64,000 nucleotides of DNA from Paraburkholderia agricolaris (GCF_009455635.1 NZ_QPER01000001.1:1736001-1800000), one strand, 5' to 3'. Positions 18,524 through 29,256 are shown, counted from the first letter of the stretch. Notes: generated by a model not told the origin, from the sequence alone. Program-made: numbers and translations.

Positions 18524-19900
18524 GTGGCTAAACAGAAGACGTTGTACATATGCAGTGAATGTGGCGGTCAATCGCCGAAGTGGGCCGGGCAGTGCCCGTC
18601 ATGCAATGCGTGGAACACGCTGGTGGAATCGGTCGCGGAAGCGCCGTCTACTCATCGTTTCCAGTCGCTCGCGAAGAGCGCGCCGGTGCGGCGTCTCGCC
18701 GATATCGAAGCGTCCGACGTGCCGCGCTTTTCGACCGGCGTCAGCGAGTTCGATCGTGTGCTCGGCGGCGGTCTCGTGCCGGGCGGCGTGGTGCTGATTG
18801 GCGGTGACCCGGGTATTGGCAAATCGACGCTGCTGCTGCAGTCGCTCGCGGAAATTGCCGCGGATAAACGCGCGCTTTATATCAGCGGCGAAGAATCGGC
18901 CGCGCAGATTGCGTTGCGCGCGCAACGGCTTTCGTTGCTCGAACCCGGCTCGAAGGCCAGCGAGCTGCAACTGCTGGCGGAAATCCAGCTCGAGAAAATC
19001 CAGGCGACCATCGCCGAGCAGCGGCCTGACGTCGCGGTGATCGACTCGATTCAAACCGTTTATTCCGACGCACTGACCTCCGCCCCCGGTTCGGTTGCGC
19101 AGGTGCGCGAGTGCGCGGCGCAATTGACGCGCATCGCCAAACAGTCGGGCACCACCATCATCATGGTCGGCCACGTCACCAAGGAAGGGGCGCTCGCCGG
19201 GCCGCGCGTGCTCGAGCACATCGTCGATACGGTGTTGTATTTCGAGGGCGACACGCATTCGTCGTACCGGCTGGTGCGGGCGATCAAGAACCGTTTCGGC
19301 GCGGTCAACGAACTCGGCGTGTTCGCGATGACCGAGCGTGGTTTGCGTGGCGTTGCCAATCCGTCGGCGTTGTTTCTCTCACAGCACGAGCAATCCGTGC
19401 CGGGGTCCTGCGTGCTGGTGACGCAGGAAGGCACGCGGCCGCTGCTGGTCGAAGTGCAGGCGCTGGTCGATGCGGCCAACGCGCCGAACCCGCGGCGCCT
19501 GGCGGTGGGGCTGGAACAGAATCGCCTCGCGATGCTGCTGGCGGTGCTGCATCGGCATGCCGGCATCGCCTGTTTCGACCAGGACGTGTTCCTGAACGCG
19601 GTGGGCGGCGTGAAGATCACCGAGCCCGCAGCGGACCTGGCCGTATTGCTCGCAATCCATTCTTCCATGCGCAACAAACCGCTGCCCAAGGGGCTGGTGG
19701 TGTTCGGCGAAGTGGGCCTCGCCGGCGAAATCCGCCCGTCGCCGCGCGGTCAGGATCGTCTTAAGGAAGCGGCCAAGCTGGGCTTTTCAGTCGCGGTCAT
19801 TCCGAAGGCCAACGCGCCCAAGCAGCCCATTGAAGGCTTACAGGTTGTTGCTGTCGAACGGATCGAACAGGCTATCGACCGGGTCCGCACACTTGAATAG
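18524..19900 (+). CDS. radA: DNA repair protein RadA
   Basis: RecA-like ATPase that drives branch migration during recombination. The product has 458 residues. A four-Cys zinc finger is present (C10, C13, C24, C27), followed by Walker A GGDPGIGKSTLL, the RadA-specific KNRFGAVNELGVF motif, and a Lon-protease-like C-terminal domain (FGEVGLAGEIRPSPRGQDRLKEA). The GTG at 18524 is preferred because the family N-terminus starts with the residues just before the zinc finger and AAGGG lies upstream; the frame is open further 5'. A weak terminator-like hairpin follows the stop. Confidence 0.96.
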   Translation: MAKQKTLYICSECGGQSPKWAGQCPSCNAWNTLVESVAEAPSTHRFQSLAKSAPVRRLADIEASDVPRFSTGVSEFDRVLGGGLVPGGVVLIGGDPGIGKSTLLLQSLAEIAADKRALYISGEESAAQIALRAQRLSLLEPGSKASELQLLAEIQLEKIQATIAEQRPDVAVIDSIQTVYSDALTSAPGSVAQVRECAAQLTRIAKQSGTTIIMVGHVTKEGALAGPRVLEHIVDTVLYFEGDTHSSYRLVRAIKNRFGAVNELGVFAMTERGLRGVANPSALFLSQHEQSVPGSCVLVTQEGTRPLLVEVQALVDAANAPNPRRLAVGLEQNRLAMLLAVLHRHAGIACFDQDVFLNAVGGVKITEPAADLAVLLAIHSSMRNKPLPKGLVVFGEVGLAGEIRPSPRGQDRLKEAAKLGFSVAVIPKANAPKQPIEGLQVVAVERIEQAIDRVRTLE

Positions 19901-19910
19901 ACGGGGGTTT

Positions 19911-19930
19911 CAGCGCCTGCGGGCGCTGTT
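19911..19930 (+). terminator. Possible weak terminator after radA
   Basis: A perfect 7-bp GC stem (19911-19917 with 19922-19928) with a 4-nt loop sits 11 nt after the radA stop, but only two Ts follow it. It may slow rather than stop transcription. Confidence 0.35.
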
Positions 19931-20045
19931 GCAAACGTAATGGGCGGTAAATATCTCCATATTGTCTGTAACCTGCCCGACATTCCTTTTTTCTAAGCTG
20001 CGAAGGTGTTGCATCCGTTCTGATGCCGAAAAAAGGGATTGCGCC

Positions 20046-20324
20046 TTGAAACAGTCATATGAAACCGTGGCCGAGCGGCCGATGCAGGTGCGCGGCTGCC
20101 GCGTCTCCGAGCCCATTCGCCAGCCTTGGGGCGGCGCTTGCCGGATTGTCGAGTGGATCGACACGACCGGGCAGATTTCGCGCCGGGTCGTGGCCGAAGA
20201 TGTCACCGCTGCCGAAGTGCGCGCCACGATCAACCGTCACGTGGAAGGCCGCAAGCATTTCCTGTACGACGACGAAAAATCGCCGCGCCAGGTTTTGCCA
20301 CGGCAACCGGTGGTGCGGCGCTGA
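20046..20324 (+). CDS. Small uncharacterised protein
   Basis: A 92-residue product from the TTG at 20046; the frame stays open to 19962, so the start is uncertain. The sequence reads like a real small globular protein rather than a shadow. It has a run of mixed hydrophobic and charged residues (GCRVSEPIRQPWGGACRIVEWIDTTGQI), then a helix-like VTAAEVRATINRHVEGRKHFLYDDE and a basic Pro/Arg tail. It has two Cys and two Trp and no signal peptide. It may correspond to a Burkholderia-restricted DUF (DUF2866 comes to mind, unverified). It lies between radA and a convergent CoA transferase gene. No function is assigned. Confidence 0.6.
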   Translation: MKQSYETVAERPMQVRGCRVSEPIRQPWGGACRIVEWIDTTGQISRRVVAEDVTAAEVRATINRHVEGRKHFLYDDEKSPRQVLPRQPVVRR

Positions 20325-20352
20325 GGCGCTGAGATTTTGGGGGCGATTTGGC

Positions 20353-21537
20353 CTACGATCGTGCGCGGGTCGCCCCAGTGTCGTTGCCGTCTTTATCGTC
20401 GCTGTCTTTGCCATCGCTCATAGCCGCATACGCCTGAGGATTGAATAGCGGGTGCTGCGCAGCTTCCGCCGGCGTTAGCACTGGCGAGACGCAGCAGTCC
20501 AGCGACTCCAGCAGCAGTACCCATTCCTCCAGCGGGCGCTTGCCGATCAGGTCGGCCAACTCCTGCGTCAACGCGCTGGCGTCCGGGCCGCCGATTGCCT
20601 GGCCGAGGCTCCAGTGACGCGTTGCCCATTCGGGCCGGTCCAGCGCCATGCACAGCGTTTCCCAGAACTTCAATTCGAGCGCGCCGACCGCGAGCCAGCG
20701 ATTGTCGAGCGTCCGATACAGGTTGTAGCAGGGCACGCCGCCGTTCAGCAGACTGGCGCCGGCAACCGGGGCGGCGCCCTCGTTGGCGAGCACTACCTGC
20801 GCGACGACGTTGTGGGCGTACGTGACGTGCGTCATCGATACATCGACGAAGCGGCCAGGCCCGCCGCGCGATACATGCCATAACGCGGCGAGAATCTGCG
20901 TTACCGCGCTTAATGCGCCGCCGAGCAGGTCGGCAATCTGGAAGTTCGGCAGAATCGGCACGCCGTCGCGGCTTGCCAGTTGATCGAGCACGCCCGCGTA
21001 GCCGATATAGTTCAGATCGTGACCGGGATGGTCGACAAACGGACCGCTCGCGCCATAACCGGTGATCGCGCAGTAGACCAGCCGTGGATTGAGCGCGCGC
21101 AGCGTTTCGTAGCCGATGCCGAGACGCTCCATTACGCCGGGCCGGAAGCTCTCGATCAGCACATCGGCTTCGGCTGCGAGCGCGCGCAGCACGTTGCGTC
21201 CGGCTTCCGATTTGAGGTCGAGGCGCGTTTCGCGCTTGCCGCGATTCACCAGCCGGTAAAACGCGCCAGGGCGGCCTGCCACCCGGTCGCTCGACGACTG
21301 CATCATCGTGCGGGTGGGGTCGCCTGCGCCGGGCGCTTCGATCTTCAGCACGTCGGCGCCGAGTTCCGCAAGCCGCAAGGCGGCGACAGGGCCGGGCAGC
21401 AGGCGCGTCAGGTCGAGCACGCGCAGGCCTTGCAGCGGCGCAGGTGCTGCCGCTGTTACTGAGGCCGCAGCCGACGGCCCGGCTGAAGATCCCGGCAAAG
21501 ACCCAGATGAAGACGCAGACGGGCTCACGGGTGACAA
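20353..21537 (-). CDS. CaiB/BaiF family CoA transferase
   Basis: A 394-residue class III CoA transferase, the family that also includes alpha-methylacyl-CoA racemase. After a Ser/Pro/Ala-rich leader of about 35 residues comes LQGLRVLDLTRLLPGPVAALRLAELGADVLKIE, the diagnostic N-terminal strand. The catalytic Asp lies in PGHDLNYIGYAG. The start is the TTG at 21537: GGAGG is found 6 nt before it, and no ATG precedes the conserved part. The lone-gene setting and the GHDLNY-type active site lean towards an AMACR-like racemase or CoA transferase; the substrate is unknown. It is downstream of the ABC-F gene. Confidence 0.88.
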   Translation of the reverse strand: MSPVSPSASSSGSLPGSSAGPSAAASVTAAAPAPLQGLRVLDLTRLLPGPVAALRLAELGADVLKIEAPGAGDPTRTMMQSSSDRVAGRPGAFYRLVNRGKRETRLDLKSEAGRNVLRALAAEADVLIESFRPGVMERLGIGYETLRALNPRLVYCAITGYGASGPFVDHPGHDLNYIGYAGVLDQLASRDGVPILPNFQIADLLGGALSAVTQILAALWHVSRGGPGRFVDVSMTHVTYAHNVVAQVVLANEGAAPVAGASLLNGGVPCYNLYRTLDNRWLAVGALELKFWETLCMALDRPEWATRHWSLGQAIGGPDASALTQELADLIGKRPLEEWVLLLESLDCCVSPVLTPAEAAQHPLFNPQAYAAMSDGKDSDDKDGNDTGATRARS

Positions 21538-21583
21538 GGGCTACCTCCGATCGATGCCGGCGCGGTCCAGCAACAGCCTGCCG

Positions 21584-23518
21584 CTAGCCGATTTGTTCGA
21601 GTTCCTCGTGAGTCTCGAGCCATTCGGCTTCGAGCGCTTCGAGGCGCGCGTTCACATCTGCCTGACGGCGGATCGCTTCCGTCAGTTTGTTCTTCTGCTC
21701 CGGCTCGTAACTGGCCGGATCGACGACGAACGCATCAAGCGTCGCCTTTTCCGCGTTGAGCGCGTCCATTTCCTTTTCGATCTTCGTGATGCGGCTTTGC
21801 AGCGGCTTTTTCAGGTGCGCGAGCTTCTGGCGCGTTTCCGCTTCGAGGCGGCGTTGTTCCTTGCGATTGACGCCGCTGTCCGCACCTTCCGCGGCGTTCG
21901 ACGCCGTGCCTGCTTTCAGCGCCGCGCGTTGTTCCGCGGCGTGCTGGAGCAGCCAGTCGCGGTAGTCGTCGAGGTCGCCGTCGAATTCCTGCAGGCGGTG
22001 CCTGGCGACCAGCATGAACACGTCGGTGGTGGCGCGCAGCAGATGCCGGTCGTGCGACACCAGAATCAGCGTGCCCTCGAATTGCGCGAGCGCCATGGTC
22101 AGCGCGTGACGCGTTTCGAGATCCAGGTGGTTGGTCGGCTCGTCGAGCAACAGCAGATTCGGCTTCTGCCAGATGATCAGCGCAAGCGCCAGACGGGCCT
22201 TTTCGCCGCCCGAGAAGGGCGCGATTTTCGCGGTCGCCATCTCACCGGAAAAGTTGAAACTGCCGAGGAAATCGCGCAATTCCTGTTCGCGCGTATCCGG
22301 GGCGAGGCGCGCCAGATGCTGCAGCGGTGTGTCGTCCGGACGCAGGGTTTCGAGCTGATGCTGCGCGAAGTAGCCGATACGCAATCCCTTGCCTTCGCGC
22401 ACATGGCCGCCGAGCGCTTCGAGCGTGCCGGCGAGCGTTTTGATCAGCGTGGATTTGCCCTGACCGTTTGCGCCCAGCAGGCCGATGCGCTGCCCGTTCT
22501 GGATCGACAGCATCACATGGTCGACGATCGGGATTTCACCGTCTTCACCCCGATAGCCGCAGCGCACGTCTTCCATCACCATCATCGGATTCGGTGCGGA
22601 ATCGGGCGTGCGGAATTCGAACGTGAACGGCGAGGACGCATGCGCCGGCGCGATCAGTTCCATTTTTTCGAGCGCTTTCACGCGGCTCTGCGCCTGACGT
22701 GCCTTGGTGGCCTGCGCCTTGAAACGGTTGATGTAGCTCTGCAAATGCTCGACCGTGCGCTGCTGCTTCTCATACGCGCTTTGCTGCAACGCGATTTGTT
22801 GCGCGCGCAGGATTTCGAACTGCGAATAGTTGCCGCCGTAGCGCTTGATCTGCTGATGCTCCAGATGCAGCGTCACATTGCAGACCGAATCGAGAAATTC
22901 GCGGTCGTGCGAGATGACGATCAGCGTGCCCGGATAGCGGTGCAGCCAGTCCTCGAGCCAGACGATCGCGTCGAGATCCAGGTGGTTGGTCGGTTCGTCG
23001 AGCAGCAGCAGGTCGGAGCGGCACATCAACGCCTGCGCCAGATTCAGCCGCATGCGCCAGCCGCCCGAGAAACTGCTGACCGGCTCGCGCGTCTGTTCAA
23101 GCGTAAAGCCGAGCCCGAGCAGCAAGGCTTCGGCGCGGGCGGGCGCGGTATAGCCGTCGGCGTCGGCGAACGCGGCGTGTGCTTCGCCTTCGGCTGCGCC
23201 GTCATGCGCGGCCGAGGCTTCGGCGATGCGCGCTTCGATGGTGCGCAAAACGGCGTCGCCGTCGAGCGTGTAGGCGAGGGCGGTCTTGTCCGCGGCGGGT
23301 GTTTCCTGCGCGACGTGGGCGATCTGCCAGGTCGGCGGGATCGAAAAGTCGCCGCCGTCCGCATGCAGTTCACCAAGCAGCACGGCAAACAGCGTCGACT
23401 TGCCCGCGCCATTCGCACCCACCAGGCCGGCCTTCTCGCCGGGGTTGAGGGTGAACGTGGTGTTTTCAAAGAGCGGCTTGGTGCCGCGCGCGAGGTTGAA
23501 CTGGTTAAAGCGGATCAC
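21584..23518 (-). CDS. ABC-F family ATPase (YheS-like)
   Basis: A soluble protein of 644 residues with two ATP-binding cassettes and no membrane domain, so it is an ABC-F factor acting on ribosomes rather than a transporter. Walker A motifs are GANGAGKST (first cassette) and GANGQGKST (second). The signature motifs are SSFSGGWRMRLNLAQ and PFSGGEKARLALA, and the inter-domain linker is Lys/Arg/Gln-rich. A C-terminal coiled coil (about residues 560-640) follows. The opening residues and the ADGGDFSIPPTWQIAHVAQETP segment favour the YheS subgroup over Uup or EttA. It starts with GTG. It is divergent from the peroxidase gene. Confidence 0.92.
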   Translation of the reverse strand: MIRFNQFNLARGTKPLFENTTFTLNPGEKAGLVGANGAGKSTLFAVLLGELHADGGDFSIPPTWQIAHVAQETPAADKTALAYTLDGDAVLRTIEARIAEASAAHDGAAEGEAHAAFADADGYTAPARAEALLLGLGFTLEQTREPVSSFSGGWRMRLNLAQALMCRSDLLLLDEPTNHLDLDAIVWLEDWLHRYPGTLIVISHDREFLDSVCNVTLHLEHQQIKRYGGNYSQFEILRAQQIALQQSAYEKQQRTVEHLQSYINRFKAQATKARQAQSRVKALEKMELIAPAHASSPFTFEFRTPDSAPNPMMVMEDVRCGYRGEDGEIPIVDHVMLSIQNGQRIGLLGANGQGKSTLIKTLAGTLEALGGHVREGKGLRIGYFAQHQLETLRPDDTPLQHLARLAPDTREQELRDFLGSFNFSGEMATAKIAPFSGGEKARLALALIIWQKPNLLLLDEPTNHLDLETRHALTMALAQFEGTLILVSHDRHLLRATTDVFMLVARHRLQEFDGDLDDYRDWLLQHAAEQRAALKAGTASNAAEGADSGVNRKEQRRLEAETRQKLAHLKKPLQSRITKIEKEMDALNAEKATLDAFVVDPASYEPEQKNKLTEAIRRQADVNARLEALEAEWLETHEELEQIG

Positions 23519-23652
23519 GAAGAGGCCGGCTGAAGAAAACCGCTATTTTAGACTGCCGGGGCTGACACCGGGCGCCCGGCCGGGATCGGCCATTCGGCCG
23601 ACTGTACCGGCGCGGCTTTTGGCATAGACTGACGGCTTTCACGGGGGAGCAC

Positions 23653-24132
23653 ATGACATCGATTTATTCGTTTTCTGCACAATCGCTCGGCGGCGAGGAA
23701 GTGAGTCTTGAACGCTTTCAAGGCAAGGTTCTGCTGATCGTCAACACGGCGAGCGAATGTGGCTTCACGCCGCAGTACGCGGGTCTGCAAAAGCTTTACG
23801 ACACCTATGCGGCGCGCGGCCTTGCGGTGCTGGGTTTTCCGTGCAATCAGTTCGGCAAGCAGGAACCGGGTGACGCTACGCAGATCGGCAGTTTCTGCGA
23901 AAAGAATTATGGCGTGACCTTCCCGATGTTCGACAAGATCGACGTGAACGGCGCCAATGCACATCCGCTGTTCCGCTATCTGACGGGCGAGGCGCCGGGT
24001 CTGCTGGGGCTCGAAGCGATCAAATGGAATTTCACCAAGTTCCTGATCGGCCGCGACGGCAATGTGGTGAAGCGCTATGCGCCGCTGACCAAGCCTGAGG
24101 CGATTGTCGAGGACATCGAAAAGCTGCTGTAA
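23653..24132 (+). CDS. Glutathione peroxidase family protein
   Basis: A 159-residue thiol peroxidase. The catalytic Cys is in NTASECGFTPQY; the Gln and Trp of the catalytic tetrad are in CNQFGKQEP and KWNFTKFLIG. Cys rather than selenocysteine, together with the second Cys in FPCNQFG, suggests reduction by thioredoxin as in many bacterial homologues (BtuE-like), though this is not shown here. GGGGGAGCAC precedes the ATG. It is convergent with the cardiolipin synthase gene. Confidence 0.94.
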   Translation: MTSIYSFSAQSLGGEEVSLERFQGKVLLIVNTASECGFTPQYAGLQKLYDTYAARGLAVLGFPCNQFGKQEPGDATQIGSFCEKNYGVTFPMFDKIDVNGANAHPLFRYLTGEAPGLLGLEAIKWNFTKFLIGRDGNVVKRYAPLTKPEAIVEDIEKLL

Positions 24133-24250
24133 CGCGTGGTGGAGCAGGCATTTCGGCACGGGTTGAACACGGACTAAGCTGGAGCTGGAGACCGGGTACG
24201 AGCCGGCGCCTGGTGCCAGCGCCGGTCCCGCTGGCGCGGCAGCAGGGATG

Positions 24251-25690
24251 CTACAGAATCGGCGAGAACAACCGTGCCACGTGCATCAGCACGCGCCGCA
24301 GCGCGCTCGCATTGCGGTACTCGTTGCGGTCGATTTCGAGCGATTCTGCGAAGTCCTTGAGCAGCATCGCTTCGACTTCTTTGGCGAAGCCGCGGTCCAC
24401 GGTCAGCACCATGATTTCGAAGTTCAGCCGGAACGAGCGGTTGTCGAGATTGGCGCTGCCGATTGCCGCCGCCACGCTGTCGATCAGCACGACCTTCTGA
24501 TGCAGGAAGCCCGGCTGGTAGCGGAAGATGCGGATGCCCGCGCGCAGCGAATCGTAGGCATACAGTTTCGAAGCGGCGAACACCACGCGGTGATCGCGCC
24601 GGCACGGAATCAGAATGCGCACGTCCACACCGCGTAGCACGGCCAGTCGCAGCGCGGCGAATACGGCTTCGTCGGGCACGAGATAAGGGGTGGTAATCCA
24701 GATCCGCTCGCGCGCCGCATTGATCGCCTCGACGAAAAAGAGCGAACAGGTCTCCTGCTTGTCGGCCGGGCCGCTCGGCATGACGAGGCAGTGCATGCCC
24801 TCGTCGGCGGGCTGGGAGGCCGGCATGGCGAAATCGGGTAGCTGTTGGGTCGCCCAGTGCCAGTCTTCGGTGAACACAAACTGGATGCTGGCGACCGCCG
24901 GACCGCGCACTTCGATATGCGTATCGCGCCATGGCGACAATGGCGGCTTGCTGCCGAGATATTCGACGCCCACGTTGTGTCCGCCGACAAACGCGCGCTC
25001 GCCGTCCACCGAGACGATCTTGCGGTGATTGCGGAAGTTCAGCTGCAGGCGGTTGACGAAGCGGCGATTGGTGGCGAACGGGTGCGTTTCCACGCCGGCC
25101 GCGCGCAACGCCGCCACGTAGCGGTGGGGCAGATCGAAACTGCCGATGCTGTCGTACAGGAAGTAGACGCGCACGCCTTGCTGAGCTTTTGCGATCAGTG
25201 CGTCTTTGAGCATTTCGCCGAGCGCGTCGTCGCGCACGATGAAGAACTGCACGATCACGTAATGGCGAGCCCCTTCGATCGCTTCGAAGATGGCCTCGAA
25301 GGTTGCCGCGCCGTTCACGAGCGTGCGTACGGAATTGCCCGGCAGGAACGGCATGCCGCCCAGGCGCGTCAGCGAATGCACGAGCCGCGCGCCAAGTTCC
25401 TGGGTAGGCAACCCTGCGGAGGAAGCCTGCGTATCCCATACCTGAGGATGGGCGCGCGTGCGCAGCAATTCGTTTTCGATGCGACGAGCGTCCGCGTAGC
25501 CCTGAAACTTGCTGCGGCCGAGAAACAGATACGGCACCAGTGTCAGATACGGCATGGCGACCAGCGACACCGCCCATGCGATCGCGCCTTGCGAGGTCCG
25601 GGTGTACAGAATCGCGTGGCACGCGGCGACCAGCCCGAGAATGTGGGCGAGGGCGACCAGCGGGCCAATATGAAGCAGGTCGAATTGCAT
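24251..25690 (-). CDS. cls: Cardiolipin synthase (phospholipase D family)
   Basis: Condenses two phosphatidylglycerol molecules into cardiolipin at the inner membrane. The 479-residue protein starts with two hydrophobic segments (about residues 5-25 and 35-55), then has two HKD catalytic motifs: HRKIVSVDGERAFVGGHN and HQKVVLIDSVAAAIGSAN. The ATG at 25690 is preferred over an upstream TTG. Length and domain order fit the ClsA type. The neighbouring terminator at 25828 separates it from prmB. Confidence 0.95.
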   Translation of the reverse strand: MQFDLLHIGPLVALAHILGLVAACHAILYTRTSQGAIAWAVSLVAMPYLTLVPYLFLGRSKFQGYADARRIENELLRTRAHPQVWDTQASSAGLPTQELGARLVHSLTRLGGMPFLPGNSVRTLVNGAATFEAIFEAIEGARHYVIVQFFIVRDDALGEMLKDALIAKAQQGVRVYFLYDSIGSFDLPHRYVAALRAAGVETHPFATNRRFVNRLQLNFRNHRKIVSVDGERAFVGGHNVGVEYLGSKPPLSPWRDTHIEVRGPAVASIQFVFTEDWHWATQQLPDFAMPASQPADEGMHCLVMPSGPADKQETCSLFFVEAINAARERIWITTPYLVPDEAVFAALRLAVLRGVDVRILIPCRRDHRVVFAASKLYAYDSLRAGIRIFRYQPGFLHQKVVLIDSVAAAIGSANLDNRSFRLNFEIMVLTVDRGFAKEVEAMLLKDFAESLEIDRNEYRNASALRRVLMHVARLFSPIL

Positions 25691-25827
25691 AGGCAGGTGA
25701 AGGGTTGGCAAAGCGCTGCCGCGGCTGCTCGATGGCGCCGCGCACAGCTGACCGGGCCCATCTTACCGAACGTGGGTGCGTTGGGGGGAGTGACTGACGT
25801 GCAACCCACGGGTAACCCACAAACGAA

Positions 25828-25860
25828 ACGCGCGGCAGGCACCGATTGCCTGCCGCGCGT
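25828..25860 (-). terminator. Terminator-like hairpin after prmB
   Basis: A perfect 13-bp GC-rich stem (25828-25840 with 25848-25860) has a 7-nt loop and lies 24 nt after the prmB stop. On the minus strand it is followed by TTCGTTTG, a poor T tract. Confidence 0.6.
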
Positions 25861-25883
25861 GTCGAGGATGCTGCAATAAAACG

Positions 25884-26768
25884 TCAGACTGGCAGATCCG
25901 CGGCCTGAATCAGGAATACGTTGTCGTCGCCGGCACTTGTCGACAGCCAGACCAGATCGAGGCCGCCGAATGCCGCTTCGACGTTCGCGCGCTCGTTACC
26001 GATCTCGACCACCAGCACGCCGTCGTCGGTCAGCCAGTTACGCGCTTCGGCGATGATCCGGCGCACGATATCCATGCCGTCCGCCCCGCCTGCCAAAGCC
26101 ATGTCCGGCTCGTGCTTGTACTCGGCGGGCAGTTCCTGCATGGAAGCGGCGTTCACATACGGCGGATTGCTGATGATCACGTCGTAGCGGCGCTCGGCAA
26201 GCGGCGCGTACAGATCGCCTTCGAACAGGGCGACGCGGTCGTCGAGATGGTAGTCCGCGACGTTGCGTGTGGCGACTTCGAGAGCGGGGGCGGAGAGGTC
26301 GACCGCGTCGATATCCGCGTTCGGGAACGCATGCGCCGCAAGAATCGCAAGGCAGCCGGAGCCGGTGCACAGCTCCAGCACCGCGCCCACCTGCTCAGGA
26401 TCTTCCACGTACGGTTGCAGGCCGTCCTGCAGCAATTCGCCGATGAACGAGCGCGGCACGATCACGCGTTCGTCCACGTAGAAGCGGAAGCCGTGCATCC
26501 ACGCTTCCTGCGTGATGTAGGCCGCCGGCACGCGCTGGCCGGCGCGGCGCTCGATCACGTTCAGCACGGCGTCGATTTCGGCCGCGGAAAGACGTGCGTC
26601 GAGAAACGGCTCAAGCAGGTCGAGCGGCAGATGCAGTGTGTGCAGGATCAGATAAGCGGCTTCGTCGTAGGCGTTGGCCGAGCCGTGGCCGAACGACAAC
26701 TCGGCCTGGTTGAAGCGCGAAACCGCGAAACGCAGCAGGTCGCGAACGGTGGAAAACGGGAGCGTCAT
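25884..26768 (-). CDS. prmB: Ribosomal protein L3 glutamine N5-methyltransferase
   Basis: SAM-dependent methylation of a glutamine in ribosomal protein L3. The 294-residue protein has an N-terminal helical domain ending in ERRAGQRVPAAYITQEAWMHG, the SAM loop (VLELCTGSGCLAILAA) and the catalytic NPPY motif in SNPPYVNAASM. The conserved RVIVPRSFIGELL block distinguishes PrmB from PrmC. It begins 16 nt after dapE on the same strand and is probably co-transcribed with it. Confidence 0.96.
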   Translation of the reverse strand: MTLPFSTVRDLLRFAVSRFNQAELSFGHGSANAYDEAAYLILHTLHLPLDLLEPFLDARLSAAEIDAVLNVIERRAGQRVPAAYITQEAWMHGFRFYVDERVIVPRSFIGELLQDGLQPYVEDPEQVGAVLELCTGSGCLAILAAHAFPNADIDAVDLSAPALEVATRNVADYHLDDRVALFEGDLYAPLAERRYDVIISNPPYVNAASMQELPAEYKHEPDMALAGGADGMDIVRRIIAEARNWLTDDGVLVVEIGNERANVEAAFGGLDLVWLSTSAGDDNVFLIQAADLPV

Positions 26769-26784
26769 CGCGGAAATTCCTTGG

Positions 26785-27996
<1,212 letters not shown>

Positions 27997-28063
27997 TTAA
28001 GCGACGCGGCGAGGCCGCGTTTTACTGCCTGGTGCTGCCTGTTGCGTTTTCGATCTTCGCAAA

Positions 28064-28429
28064 TCAGGCAAACAGCGCCGCGTATTCGTCCGCGGAGAAA
28101 CCGAGCGACTTGACCTTGCCGTTGACCACCAGCACCGGCCGCTTGATCACCGACGGCTTGTGGATCATCAACGCGATCGCACCCGATTGCGTGTCCGCCG
28201 CCGCCTTCATATCGTCGGACAGGCCGCGCCAGGTCGTGCCGCGACGGTTCAGCAGCGCGTCGAGTTTCACGTCCTTCAGCCAGTCCTGAACCAGCGGCTC
28301 GGTCACGCCGTGTTTCTTGAAGTCGTGGAATTCGAACTCGACGTTATGCTCTTCGAGCCACACACGGGCCTTCTTCACGGTGTCGCAGTTCGGGATGCCA
28401 TAGACGACAGTTTTGGTGCCGCGTGCCAT
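28064..28429 (-). CDS. Spx/ArsC-like protein (YffB family)
   Basis: A 121-residue thioredoxin-fold protein of the ArsC/Spx/YffB family. The single active-site-like Cys is in VYGIPNCDTVKKARVWL, with no CxxC pair, followed by the family LNRRGTTWRGL and IKRPVLVVNGKVKSLGFS. Members include arsenate reductases and RNA-polymerase-binding Spx; the proteobacterial YffB type has no firmly known role. The ATG at 28429 overlaps the dapD stop (TGATG), so translation is probably coupled. In Escherichia coli the homologue is also next to dapE, which argues for a conserved link to diaminopimelate synthesis. Confidence 0.9.
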   Translation of the reverse strand: MARGTKTVVYGIPNCDTVKKARVWLEEHNVEFEFHDFKKHGVTEPLVQDWLKDVKLDALLNRRGTTWRGLSDDMKAAADTQSGAIALMIHKPSVIKRPVLVVNGKVKSLGFSADEYAALFA

Positions 28430-29256
28430 CAATCGCCTCGCAGCAGCTCGTTCAGGCCGACCTTCGCACGGGTCTTGGCGTCGACCTTCTTGACGATCAC
28501 CGCGCAGTAGAGGCTGTGCGAACCGTCCTTCGACGGCAGGTTGCCCGCCACCACCACGGAGCCCGCCGGGATGCGGCCGTACGTAACTTCGCCGGTTTCG
28601 CGGTCGTAAATCTTGGTGCTTTGGCCCAGATAGACGCCCATCGAGATCACCGAGTTTTCTTCGACGATCACGCCTTCCACCACTTCCGAACGCGCGCCGA
28701 TGAAGCAGTTGTCTTCGATGATGACCGGGTTGGCCTGCAGCGGCTCCAGCACGCCGCCAATGCCCACGCCACCCGACAGGTGGACGTTCTTGCCGATCTG
28801 CGCGCACGAGCCGACGGTCGCCCACGTGTCGACCATCGTGCCTTCGTCCACGTAGGCGCCGATGTTGGTGTACGACGGCATCAGCACGACGTTCTTCGCG
28901 ATGAACGAACCGCGGCGCGCGATGGCGGGCGGCACCACGCGGAAGCCGCCGGCGGCGAAGTCTTCAGCGGTGTAGTTGGCGAACTTCGACGGCACCTTGT
29001 CGTAGAACTGGGAGTAGCCGCCGGCCGGCATCGGCGCGTTATCTTCCAGACGGAACGACAGCAGAACGGCTTTCTTCAGCCATTGATTGACGACCCAGTC
29101 GCCATCCTTCTTTTCGGCCACGCGCAGCGCGCCCTTGTCCAATTGCTCGATGGCGTGGGCGACGGCTTCGCGCACGTCGGCCGGAGCGGCCTTCGGCGAC
29201 AGTTCGGCGCGGTTTTCCCAGGCGGTATCAATGATCTGCTGAAGTTGTTGCGACAT
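28429..29256 (-). CDS. dapD: Tetrahydrodipicolinate N-succinyltransferase
   Basis: Transfers succinyl from succinyl-CoA to tetrahydrodipicolinate in the succinylase branch of the lysine/diaminopimelate pathway. It has 275 residues, the normal length, from the ATG at 29256. The N-terminus is helical ([17 protein letters not shown]). The middle is a left-handed beta-helix built from hexapeptide repeats ([41 protein letters not shown]). [12 protein letters not shown] and the C-terminal [12 protein letters not shown] are family hallmarks. It sits between dapC and the YffB-like gene. Confidence 0.97.
   Translation of the reverse strand: MSQQLQQIIDTAWENRAELSPKAAPADVREAVAHAIEQLDKGALRVAEKKDGDWVVNQWLKKAVLLSFRLEDNAPMPAGGYSQFYDKVPSKFANYTAEDFAAGGFRVVPPAIARRGSFIAKNVVLMPSYTNIGAYVDEGTMVDTWATVGSCAQIGKNVHLSGGVGIGGVLEPLQANPVIIEDNCFIGARSEVVEGVIVEENSVISMGVYLGQSTKIYDRETGEVTYGRIPAGSVVVAGNLPSKDGSHSLYCAVIVKKVDAKTRAKVGLNELLRGD

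Noticed and set aside
24174-25820. A 548-codon alternative frame overlapping cardiolipin synthase
   Set aside because: Arg/Ala-rich translation without domains; the overlapping frame has two intact HKD motifs.
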